A DNA stretch of 64,000 nucleotides from Amyelois transitella (Eukaryota; Arthropoda; Insecta; Lepidoptera; Pyralidae). Each line of letters opens with the position of its first letter. Position 1 is the first letter of the stretch. The stretch covers positions 1,810,501 through 1,874,500 of the forward strand of contig NC_083518.1 in NCBI RefSeq assembly GCF_032362555.1, written 5' to 3'. The notes beneath the pieces were generated by a model, which did not search any database, was not told the DNA's origin, and saw nothing but the letters and a program-made list of their open reading frames with translations. This document shows positions 60,001 to 64,000 of this stretch, piece after piece. The translations under genes were made by a program, and so were the position numbers.

Positions 60001-63000
60001 TATTCCTGGTGTAATAAATAAACTAAATATATATATACACTAGCTGTGCCCGCGACTTCATCCGCGTGGAATAATTATTTTGGACATCTTCAAGGATGAA
60101 TAATTTTCCCCGTTTATTTTCACATGTTCCATTATTTCTTTGCTCCTTATAGTTGCAGCGTGATGTTATATAGCCTAAAGCCTTCCTCGATAAATGTTCT
60201 ATTCAACGCTATATTTTTCCATTCGAACCAGTATTTCTTGAGATTAGCGCGTTCAAACAAACAAACTCTTCAGCTTCACAATATTAGTATAGACAAACTA
60301 TAAACTTTTTCCACTTATCCACAAAAACATATGACTAAAGTGAACCAATGATTCCAGGTGTGGTTCCAAAACCGGCGCGCCAAGTACCGCAAGCAGGAGA
60401 AACAGCTGCAGAAGGCTCTAGCACCAGCCGTCCTGCCTGGCTGCAACGGCATGATGAGGAACATCCAGGGTTACCGGGGGTACCAGCCGTACCCACATCC
60501 CAACACCATCAACCGGTATCCGCAGGTACATACATACATACATACAGGTATACATACATACATACATAAAATCACGCCTCTTTCCCGGAGGGGTAGGCAG
60601 AGACTACCTCTTTCCACTTGCCACGATCTCTGCATACTTCCTTCGCTTCATCCATATTCATTCATATACGTCTTTATCCCTTACGAGGTAGACAGAGTCT
60701 CAGAAAGAAAGAAGGGAGAACTTTCTTGAGATAAGACAAGAAATTGATAGTCAAATAGTCATAGGTTGCTAGTCCATCGCCTAGGAGAAGAATCTGAAGT
60801 TTATTAGCCTATCCCTTAGTCGCCTTTTACGACCACCGATCACTATAGACAGACAGACATATATAAAACAACTTTTTAACCGGTTCGTAGTAATTGATTG
60901 ATATAAATTGTTATTTAACGATGATTACCTGCGGATAATGTGTCGTGGAGTTTTCGACACTTTAGAATAGGGCCATGTCTTTCCCATGGTTGTCGTAAAA
61001 GGCGACTAAAGGATAAGCTTATAAACTTAGGTTGCTTCTTTTACGCAATGGGCTAGCAACCTGTCACTATTGGAATCTCAATTCTATCATTAAGCCAAAC
61101 AGGTGAACGTGGCCTATCAATCTTTATGGGACTGTTGGCTATGTCTATCCCGCAATGGATATGGACGTGACTATATATATGTATGTAGGTACTCTTGTAA
61201 AATAACAAATCATTCGTTAATCACATCGTGTGAAATACCCAAAGATAAATAACAAAACCGAAAAGCAATATATAAAACTAGCTGCGCCCGCTACTTCGTC
61301 CAAGTGGAATAGTTATTTTGGGCATCATTGAAGCCCTGAAGGATGAATAATTTTCCCCAATTATTTTCACATTCTCCATTATTTCTTCGCTCCTAATACT
61401 AGCAGCGTGATGTTATATAGCCTATAGCCTGCCTCGATAAAATTTAAAAATACAAATAAATATGTAGCTTCAATTCCAGCTAAATGCACTTTATAACTGG
61501 ATCTGCAATATTGAATCGATAACCTTCTGTCGGGCGGAAAACTGCGGGCGAACTCACCCGTCGGCCGGCGGCGCGGCGGATGTAACATGACCGCCGGACA
61601 GACATACATACGACTAGTCATACATATATACTTATATTATAAAGCTGAAGAGTTTGTTTGTTTGAACGCGCTAATCTCAGGAACTACTGGTTCGAATTTA
61701 TTTTTGTGTTGGATAGACCATTTATCGAGGAAGGCTTTAGGCTATATAACATCACGCTGCAACTATAAGGAGCGAAGAAAAAATGGAAAATGTGAAAAAA
61801 CGGGGAAAATTATTCCTCCTTGAGGGCTTCAATGATGCCCAAAATAACTATTCCACGCGGAGGTAGTCGCGAGCACAGCTAGTAGTTAATATCACGGTTA
61901 ACATTTCACCAATAAAAGCTGTGCTTAGCCTATCAGTCGTTTCAAGACTGTTTGTTGGCTCTATCTTCCCCGCAAGGGATATAAACGTGACTATATATAT
62001 ATATATATATATCTCTGTATCGGGTTTCGCAATTCGGCCGCTCATTACCGTCCGCTAATCACTGCCCTGATTACGTAGTAATGGGATTCGGCGGAATAAT
62101 GCAAATACAAACGGACGGAACGTGCACACGCAAATTATATATATCGATTGTCATTCCAATCAATGAATTGATCATGGGAAGCTGAATTAGTAATGATTGT
62201 TGATCTAGTTTGGCATATTAAACTGAAGCTAGTGAATCTTACGTAAAATGCAAAATTATGACTAGATGCCGTGCCGTGGTTCCATGCACGACATGTCTGT
62301 CTGTCTGTGGCATCATAGCTCAAAAACAGATGAAGCTATTTTAATTGAAGTTTTTACAAATTTGAAGCTGAATTAGTAATGATTGTTGATCCAGTTTGGC
62401 ATATTAAACTGAAGCGAGCGAATCTTATGTAAAAGGTAAAATTATGCTTACATGCCGTGCCGTGGTTCCCGGCACGAATAGAAAAAAGAATAGGACCACT
62501 CCATCTCTTTCCTACGGACGTTTCAAAAGGCGATTAAGGGAAAGGCTTTTAAACTTGGGATTCTTCTTTTGGACAATGGGCTAGCAACGTGTCACTATTT
62601 AAATCTCAATTCTATCGTTAAGTTAAACGTGGCATATCAGTATTTTCAAGACTATTGGCTCTGTCTACCCCGCAAGGAATATAGACACGATTATATGTAT
62701 GTAATAAACCTAATCACTAAAAAAAGGAAAATGAAATAATAATAAATCTGGAAGATTTCTCTAGAAATAAGTAGACGCCTTGCACTAAATTTTTCTTTAG
62801 TTTAAGTTCTTTTCTTACTTTTTTCTTGATGCAGATAAATATATTAATAAATAATTAATACTTACTCAGGAAAAAATGTGACACCAACCGTATTACTTTA
62901 ATGAACGCAAAATATGCGCAGTGTAAAATAATAAATCGGCATATATCTACTGCATCACTGACCGCATAAAATTCGAATTTAAAATGGCGGCAATCGGCCG

Positions 63001-63748
63001 GCTCGGTTGCCTAACGTAATTCAGATAAACCAGCGCATTAACTAAAGTGTTAATCTGTATAAAACGCGGTGGATAATTCCCGATTAACATAAATAGGCAA
63101 AAATGGGAAAATGAACCGTCGCCGCCATTACTGAGGTCGGCGGGGTTTTAACTCCTGCCACGTTCGGCTGTTTTCAGCACTTTTTAGGGTGTGGAGTTTC
63201 GGGAGGAAAATCTTTTGATACTGGCGCAGTGGTAATGCATTATTGGAAACTTCCTGGGTTCGAATACTTCCCATGCTGAAGTAGATACAGAGTAGCGTAG
63301 TGCAAATGAAATAAGAAGTGACACATACATATCTCACATTTCGGCATTTTCTTTCTAATAAATGTATTATTTGTAAGTCAAATTACTCACACGAAATAAC
63401 GTACTAATTTCTAAGGTCCGAAATCAACCTAAAACATGGCCTACAAGGGAGAATGCCAAGTTTACTAGCCTTTTAGCCTTTCTCTTCGTCGCTTTCTACG
63501 ACATCGATGCGAAAGATATTGTGTGCAGTGGACCTATTCTAAAGTGCCGTGACCACACGGCAATTAAATTTACATTGTATAACATATTTTTTTTTCTACC
63601 TCACAGCACCACGGCAGCTATGAAGAACTTCAGAAAGACATCTTCTCACTGTCACAAATGGGAGGTGGTTCATACCCCATGCCGCAGGGCTTCTCCATGG
63701 GTCACAGTGCCAACATGAGCGCCGTCGGCATGAGGCAGGACACCATGG
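38545..63748 (+). CDS. unc-42: Paired-like homeobox transcription factor, unc-42/Prop1 type (3' end outside window)
   Basis: Join 38545-39052, 53050-53216, 54227-54334, 60358-60525, 63607-63748: 364 codons plus one base, phases 1, 0, 0, 0 and 1. The protein is a nuclear DNA-binding factor. The homeodomain spans about residues 216-275: [46 protein letters not shown], then [15 protein letters not shown]48, F49, N51 and R53 are present and position 50 is Gln, the paired-like class. The 46/47 intron typical of this class is there. From family knowledge, HYPDIY, the [14 protein letters not shown] core and QLQKAL after the domain fit C. elegans UNC-42 and vertebrate PROP1, which specify neurons and pituitary cells. 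The C-terminal part ([18 protein letters not shown]) is Met/Gly/Ser-rich; an OAR-type tail would lie beyond the window. There is an in-frame stop at 38503. A stronger start context occurs at 38809. Confidence 0.9.
39345..39546 (-). repeat. Repeat A, internally deleted
   Basis: The GCCGTGTGGTTCCCGACACC end joins AAAGGCGAC directly to CTGTCACTTCTTGAA, skipping about 60 bp. Confidence 0.8.
39909..40178 (-). repeat. Repeat A, full length
   Basis: Both ends are intact (GTGCCGTGTGGTTCCCGGCAC and a TATGTATGCATG head). Confidence 0.9.
40560..40930. repeat. Relics of repeats A and C
   Basis: A decayed repeat A (40560-40655) is followed by repeat C blocks (CCATCTGACCTCTGCAACC, ACCATGGTTACACATTCAG). 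Confidence 0.55.
40970..41045 (-). repeat. tRNA-like SINE relic
   Basis: The minus strand has box A-like CAGTGGTCGAGCGGTTAGG and box B-like GGTTCAAATCAAATCCC. The stems are broken, so not a working tRNA. A related relic lies at 31745-31850. Confidence 0.55.
41395..41935 (+). repeat. Two repeat B copies
   Basis: Decayed copies at 41395-41530 and 41775-41935, each with the CACTTGCCACGAT or CATTTGCCAAAATCTC block and the CATTCA...TCTTCATGCAA end. Confidence 0.65.
41963..42225 (-). repeat. Repeat A, full length
   Basis: Runs from GCCGTGTGGTACCCGGCACC to an ATGAATGA head. Confidence 0.85.
42316..42440. promoter_or_regulatory. Duplicated intronic module, copy 1
   Basis: TTCGTATTCATGACG, GCCCGGGGCC, TTTGCAATATTACTCTAATT, GGAATTGTAATTACTC and ATACTAGCTGCT. 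Holds paired TAATTG/TAATTA homeodomain-type cores. Presumed enhancer of the homeobox gene. Confidence 0.5.
42526..42840 (+). repeat. Repeat A fragment then repeat B
   Basis: Repeat A at 42526-42610 and repeat B at 42715-42840. They separate the two copies of the duplicated module. Confidence 0.65.
42853..42981. promoter_or_regulatory. Duplicated intronic module, copy 2
   Basis: Same order of blocks as copy 1: ATTCGTATTCATGAC, GCCCGGGGCC, GTTTGCAATATTACTC, TAATTGGAATTATAATTATC and ATACTAGCTGCT. The homeodomain core TAATTGGAATTA is an inverted TAAT pair with a 4-bp spacer. Confidence 0.5.
43465..43470 (-). terminator. Poly(A) signal of the nested gene
   Basis: AATAAA on the minus strand, about 105 nt past the second stop of the nested gene. 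Confidence 0.5.
43575..43781 (-). CDS. In-frame extension after the stop of the nested gene
   Basis: The codons after TAA (context CAATAACTT) read [20 protein letters not shown], then an Asn/Lys/Glu-rich stretch to VVPD and TGA. The composition resembles the upstream part and the poly(A) signal lies beyond it. Options are stop readthrough, a recent nonsense mutation, or chance. Confidence 0.4.
   Translation of the reverse strand, partial: LLDKLKEMNKQKEMEKEQNDRTTTDATIVKDDKNNNNGTHETKEKEKVKLRALTRNKFYFQVLPVVPD
43782..44734 (-). CDS. Nested Asn-rich secreted protein, two exons
   Basis: Complement join 44734-44695, 44170-43782: 142 residues. Exon 1 gives [13 protein letters not shown] and exon 2 continues [10 protein letters not shown], forming a signal peptide. 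The mature part has [17 protein letters not shown], then a long Asn-rich low-complexity region and an acidic-to-basic end ([17 protein letters not shown]) before TAA. The donor is G/GTAAGT and the acceptor TTTTCAG. The gene lies antisense in the 14-kb first intron of the homeobox gene. I do not recognise the family. Lepidopteran secreted proteins of this composition exist in silk, cuticle and haemolymph, but nothing here fixes a role. The frame continues open for 68 codons after the stop. Confidence 0.75.
44274..44535 (+). mobile_element. tRNA-derived SINE, best copy
   Basis: GTGGCGCAGCGGTAATACGC (box A) and GGTTCGAATCC (box B), then the body shared with the copies at 36734 and 54490, ending in (TTTA)n. 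Confidence 0.85.
45111..45330 (+). repeat. Repeat A
   Basis: (CATA)n head. The GCCACG block is partly duplicated (TTCAGCTCGGCCACGGCTG). Confidence 0.8.
45331..46160. other. Intron, no gene seen
   Basis: AT-rich single-copy-looking sequence. Confidence 0.4.
46165..46605 (-). repeat. Repeat C and a tRNA-like relic
   Basis: Reversed repeat C (46165-46290: CCCCTGCAAAGGTTGCGGAAG, CCCAATCCAGGATTCAGG). 46510-46600 on the minus strand has a box B-like GGATTCGAGTCC with broken stems. Confidence 0.5.
46795..46865 (-). repeat. Repeat A relic
   Basis: TTGAACGTGGCATTCG through GACTACCCTGTTAGGGATAA. Confidence 0.55.
47030..47250. other. GC-rich non-coding block in intron 1
   Basis: GCCGGGGGGCCTGGGCCCTC is surrounded by AT-rich DNA. 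Then ATAATCGTATTTAAGATCAATC. Possible conserved element. Confidence 0.3.
47630..47780. promoter_or_regulatory. Candidate conserved element with TAATTAGG/GGATTAG sites
   Basis: CGTCGTAATTAGGGGATTAG followed by ACCCCCTAAATG. The GGATTAG core fits K50 homeodomains (Otx, Pitx type) and TAATTA fits Q50 types. Function is inferred. Confidence 0.35.
48012..48681 (-). mobile_element. Helitron-like element, long variant
   Basis: On the minus strand it starts TCTACACTAATATTATAAAG and ends GAAGCCGGGGCGGGTCGCTAG next to T. 670 bp. Open frames inside show no Rep or helicase motif. Confidence 0.7.
48682..48884 (-). mobile_element. Helitron-like element, abutting the previous one
   Basis: On the minus strand TCCTACTAATATTATAAATG to hairpin and CTAG. 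Its CTAG touches the TC of the neighbour without spacer, a head-to-tail pair. Confidence 0.8.
49050..49440. promoter_or_regulatory. Candidate conserved element in intron 1
   Basis: About 390 bp free of repeats, with AATGGCGTAATCACAT, CCATGTTAATTGG and GGCCGGGACTCGC. No exon supported. Regulatory role is inferred. Confidence 0.3.
49817..50238 (+). repeat. Repeat A fragment and full copy
   Basis: Head fragment at 49817-49866. A longer copy at 49983-50238 ends GCCGGGAACCACACGGCAC. Confidence 0.85.
50327..50508. promoter_or_regulatory. Octamer module A
   Basis: Ordered blocks: GACAGTCACAGCTGAAAACT, CGGCCAGTCAAGTCATTAG, TTATAACAGCGTTAGCTACG, GAACTTGACCC, ATGCAAAT (50437-50444), TTTACCTCTAAGTGGACG and GGAATGCCGCATCCAATGA. 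ATGCAAAT is the POU-factor octamer. Confidence 0.6.
50750..50940. promoter_or_regulatory. Octamer module B
   Basis: Same order as A. Octamer at 50890-50897, TTGACCC at 50862-50868 and AAGTGGACG at 50919-50927. The GGAATGCCGCATC block is absent. TGACCC and AGGTCG are 5 bp apart in everted orientation. Confidence 0.6.
51062..51202. promoter_or_regulatory. Octamer module C, octamer deleted
   Basis: Keeps GAAAACTCGGCCAATCATTA, CATAACAGCGTTAATG, GCTAAGTGGACG and GAATGCCGCATCCAATGA. The segment with TTGACC and the octamer is missing. Confidence 0.55.
51685..51850. promoter_or_regulatory. Octamer module D
   Basis: TGTAACAGCGTTAGTTAAGC, GAACTTGACC, octamer at 51787-51794 and GGATGCCGCATC. TGACCT (51758-51763) and AGGTCA (51769-51774) form a perfect everted repeat with 5-bp spacer, a nuclear-receptor-type site. 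Confidence 0.6.
52055..52525 (+). repeat. Repeat A copies
   Basis: A long copy at 52055-52290 and a head-half copy at 52440-52525. Confidence 0.8.
52660..52950 (+). repeat. Repeat A, with internal duplication
   Basis: Full length, ending GTGCCGGGAACCACACGGCA. The AATTTATAAGCCTATTCCT segment is present twice. Ends 100 bp before homeobox exon 2. Confidence 0.85.
53050..53216 (+). CDS. unc-42: Homeobox gene exon 2
   Basis: The acceptor is TATTACAG and the donor ACTCAG/GTAGAC. Encodes [10 protein letters not shown], a Ser/Thr/Pro linker, then the first ten homeodomain residues [10 protein letters not shown]. The (CATA)n head of a repeat A insertion begins at donor position +6. Confidence 0.88.
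53221..53570 (+). repeat. Nested repeats at the exon 2 donor
   Basis: The outer (CATA)n head starts 5 bp after the donor GT. A repeat B scrap (53245-53300, TGCAATCTTGTCGGTTTTGG) is followed by a full repeat A (53300-53570). Confidence 0.8.
53815..54080 (-). repeat. Repeat E (retroposon or Helitron-like family)
   Basis: TTTTACCCGCAGTTTCGCCC through TGATATTTC and ACTTTCGCATTTATAATAAA. Shares blocks with 59530-59800. Confidence 0.55.
54227..54334 (+). CDS. unc-42: Homeobox gene exon 3 (helices 1 and 2)
   Basis: 36 codons covering homeodomain positions 11-46. The acceptor is CATCAG and the donor ACAG/GTTAGT. Confidence 0.95.
54490..54705 (+). mobile_element. tRNA-derived SINE in intron 3
   Basis: GGCCTCAGTGGAGCAGCGGC (box A altered), box B GGTTCGAATCC, and a body with an internal deletion. 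Lies 155 bp after homeobox exon 3. Confidence 0.8.
55040..55165. repeat. CGTAGC-rich dyad array
   Basis: Many CGTAG/CTACG units. ACGTAGCGCGTAGCCTCGTA pairs with the reverse of CTACGACGGCTACGACGCTA. A GC-rich patch in AT-rich DNA. Confidence 0.5.
55630..55745 (+). repeat. Repeat B relic
   Basis: GGTTAAGCAGAGACTACTTC and TTCCTTTGTCATCCACAC. Confidence 0.55.
55746..57095. other. Intron 3, no gene seen
   Basis: AT-rich; an (AT)n/(TATA)n stretch at about 56970-56992. Confidence 0.4.
57100..57228. other. GC-rich block in intron 3
   Basis: GAGGGGCGCGCGGGAGGGGC and CCCCCCCGCGCCCCGCGAGC flank a core GCATTGCAATCCCATCAAAT. The two ends are roughly complementary. Candidate conserved element. Confidence 0.35.
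58040..58145 (+). repeat. Repeat A head half
   Basis: AATCACGTCTATATTCCTTG through TTGGCTTAATGATAGAATTG. Confidence 0.75.
58189..58244. repeat. Snap-back inverted repeat
   Basis: 25-bp arms with one mismatch and loop ATAAAA. Confidence 0.85.
58480..58620. promoter_or_regulatory. Candidate conserved element in intron 3
   Basis: GCCGCCCCCTGCCTCCCTCT then two TCTAATCA sites, GACAGCCATTCCCGTCCGTG and CACGTAGATTAGACG. TAATCA/GATTAG sites are homeodomain-like. GACAGYCATTCCCGTC also occurs in module D near 51688. Confidence 0.4.
58697..58955 (-). repeat. Repeat A, full length
   Basis: Runs from GTGCCGTGTGAGTCCCGCGC to (TATG)n. Confidence 0.85.
58965..59440 (+). repeat. Repeat C split by a later insertion
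   Basis: Left part 58965-59124 and right part from 59318. Rejoining the halves restores the order of the family: GGAACCTAACCCGTATTGGA then CATATGGTTACGAATCC. Confidence 0.7.
59125..59317 (+). mobile_element. Poly(A)-tailed retroinsertion with 13-bp target-site duplication
   Basis: 193 bp ending AATAAAATAAATAAATAAA and an A-run. Bracketed by ACCCGTATTGGAT at 59112-59124 and 59318-59330. The insert has no tRNA-like boxes or long frame. It may be a retrocopied RNA 3' end or an unknown SINE. Confidence 0.75.
59530..59990 (-). repeat. Repeat E, then retroposon 3' end
   Basis: 59530-59800 matches 53815-54080. 59820-59990 is a reversed retroposon tail (TTGTCTTTATTGACCAAAAA; CTCTTCCAGCCAACCTTTGG), related to 34268-34400. 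Confidence 0.5.
60040..60293 (-). mobile_element. Helitron-like element, full length
   Basis: On the minus strand TCTATACTAATATTGTGAAG to hairpin CGCGGATGAAGTCGCG and CTAG. Ends 64 bp before homeobox exon 4. Confidence 0.8.
60358..60525 (+). CDS. unc-42: Homeobox gene exon 4 (recognition helix)
   Basis: Starts [20 protein letters not shown] and continues with [20 protein letters not shown]. The acceptor is ATTCCAG. The donor CAG/GTACAT is followed directly by (CATA)n repeats. Confidence 0.95.
60530..60835 (+). repeat. Repeat B then repeat A at the exon 4 donor
   Basis: The microsatellite runs from the donor itself. Repeat B to about 60660 (CACGCCTCTTTCCCGGAGGG), then repeat A from TACGTCTTTATCCCTTACGA to CGCCTTTTACGACCACCGAT. 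Confidence 0.8.
60965..61190 (-). repeat. Repeat A
   Basis: ATAGGGCCATGTCTTTCCCA through GACTATATATATGTATGTAG. Confidence 0.8.
61278..61882. mobile_element. Inverted pair of Helitron-like elements
   Basis: A minus-oriented truncated element (61278-61440) and a plus-oriented full one (about 61628-61882, ending CACAGCTAG) flank 187 bp of unrelated sequence with a GC-rich core (GTCGGCCGGCGGCGCGGCGG). Confidence 0.75.
61915..62012 (-). repeat. Repeat A relic and (AT)n
   Basis: AGCCTATCAGTCGTTTCAAG to a head converted to (TA)n. Confidence 0.7.
62178..62469 (+). repeat. Direct duplication of about 106 bp
   Basis: 62178-62283 and 62363-62469 share GAAGCTGAATTAGTAATGAT, TTGGCATATTAAACTGAAGC and GCCGTGCCGTGGTTCC. 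Confidence 0.75.
62450..62702 (-). repeat. Repeat A, full length
   Basis: Its terminus GCCGTGCCGTGGTTCCCGGC overlaps the end of the direct duplication. Confidence 0.85.
62975..63165. promoter_or_regulatory. Candidate conserved element in intron 4
   Basis: AATGGCGGCAATCGGCCGGC, CGCATTAACTAAAGTGTTAA and CGTCGCCGCCATTACTGAGG. Unique, with TTAAC/TTAATC homeodomain-like cores. Confidence 0.3.
63425..63565 (+). repeat. Repeat A 3' half before exon 5
   Basis: GCCTACAAGGGAGAATGCCA through GTGCCGTGACCACACGGCAA, ending about 45 bp before the exon 5 acceptor. Confidence 0.7.
63607..63748 (+). CDS. unc-42: Homeobox gene exon 5
   Basis: Encodes [20 protein letters not shown] and the Met/Ser-rich stretch. 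The acceptor is CTCACAG and the donor ATGG/GTCAGT. Entry phase matches exon 4. Confidence 0.88.
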
Positions 63749-63974
63749 GTCAGTATTCAATCCCATTTATACCTTAAAAGGTCATAAATTACCAAATGGC
63801 TACAAAATTTTAATAGGTATGCATTGAAAACTGTTCAACATATTTTTAATTATCATGGTTTTTTTTTCATATTTATTCTGTAAAACGTTATATAAAATGA
63901 TTATTATGCCTAAAAACGTTATGAACTCATCAAATTATAATATAATTGTTGTGGTCCAAGTTACAATTTGTGGT

Positions 63975-64000
63975 AGTCCTGTCATTAAGCCAAACAGCTG
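63975..64000 (-). repeat. Repeat A, cut by the window edge
   Basis: GTCATTAAGCCAAACAGCTG at the right edge. Confidence 0.7.

Noticed and set aside
1..64000. A CRISPR-like or bacterial defence system
   Set aside because: The regular (CATA)n and repeat A copies are dispersed transposons in a eukaryotic genome; there are no spacer arrays or operons.

Overview
The window is nuclear DNA of an insect, almost certainly a moth or butterfly (Lepidoptera). The pointers are an AT-rich genome, short exons split by GT-AG introns, a canonical tRNA gene, tRNA-derived SINEs, Helitron-like elements with TC and hairpin-CTAG ends, and dozens of copies of a short repeat headed by a (CATA)n microsatellite. There are no operons, ribosome binding sites or CRISPR arrays.

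Layout. 1-8.5 kb is repeat-rich with no convincing gene. 8.5-12.2 kb (+) holds a four-exon gene for a small secreted or membrane protein that I do not recognise. 13.6-20.7 kb (-) holds a five-exon MCFD2-like EF-hand protein (ER-to-Golgi cargo receptor cofactor), convergent with the first gene. 21-38 kb is mostly intergenic and holds a decayed non-LTR reverse transcriptase fragment, a perfect RFX X-box, two orphan minus-strand exons at 27.2-27.9 kb, an intact tRNA-Arg(ACG) at 33.7 kb and a SINE. From 38.5 kb to beyond the right end runs a paired-like homeobox gene (+) of the unc-42/Prop1 type. Five coding exons are in the window and the last exon or exons lie outside. A two-exon gene for an Asn-rich secreted protein sits antisense inside its 14-kb first intron.

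How the parts fit. The homeobox gene dominates the right 26 kb. Its first intron carries two sets of locally duplicated non-coding modules. One is a pair with homeodomain-type TAAT/ATTA clusters (42.3-43.0 kb). The other is a series of four related modules (50.3-51.9 kb) sharing an octamer (ATGCAAAT), an everted nuclear-receptor-like site and other blocks. These look like duplicated enhancers and are the most interesting signal here.

Other points: repeat heads abut the splice donors of homeobox exons 2 and 4; several near-perfect snap-back inverted repeats have 4-6 nt loops; the nested gene has an in-frame stop followed by 68 further open codons; and a 193-bp poly(A)-tailed insertion has a perfect 13-bp target-site duplication. 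All calls are by eye, without database search.
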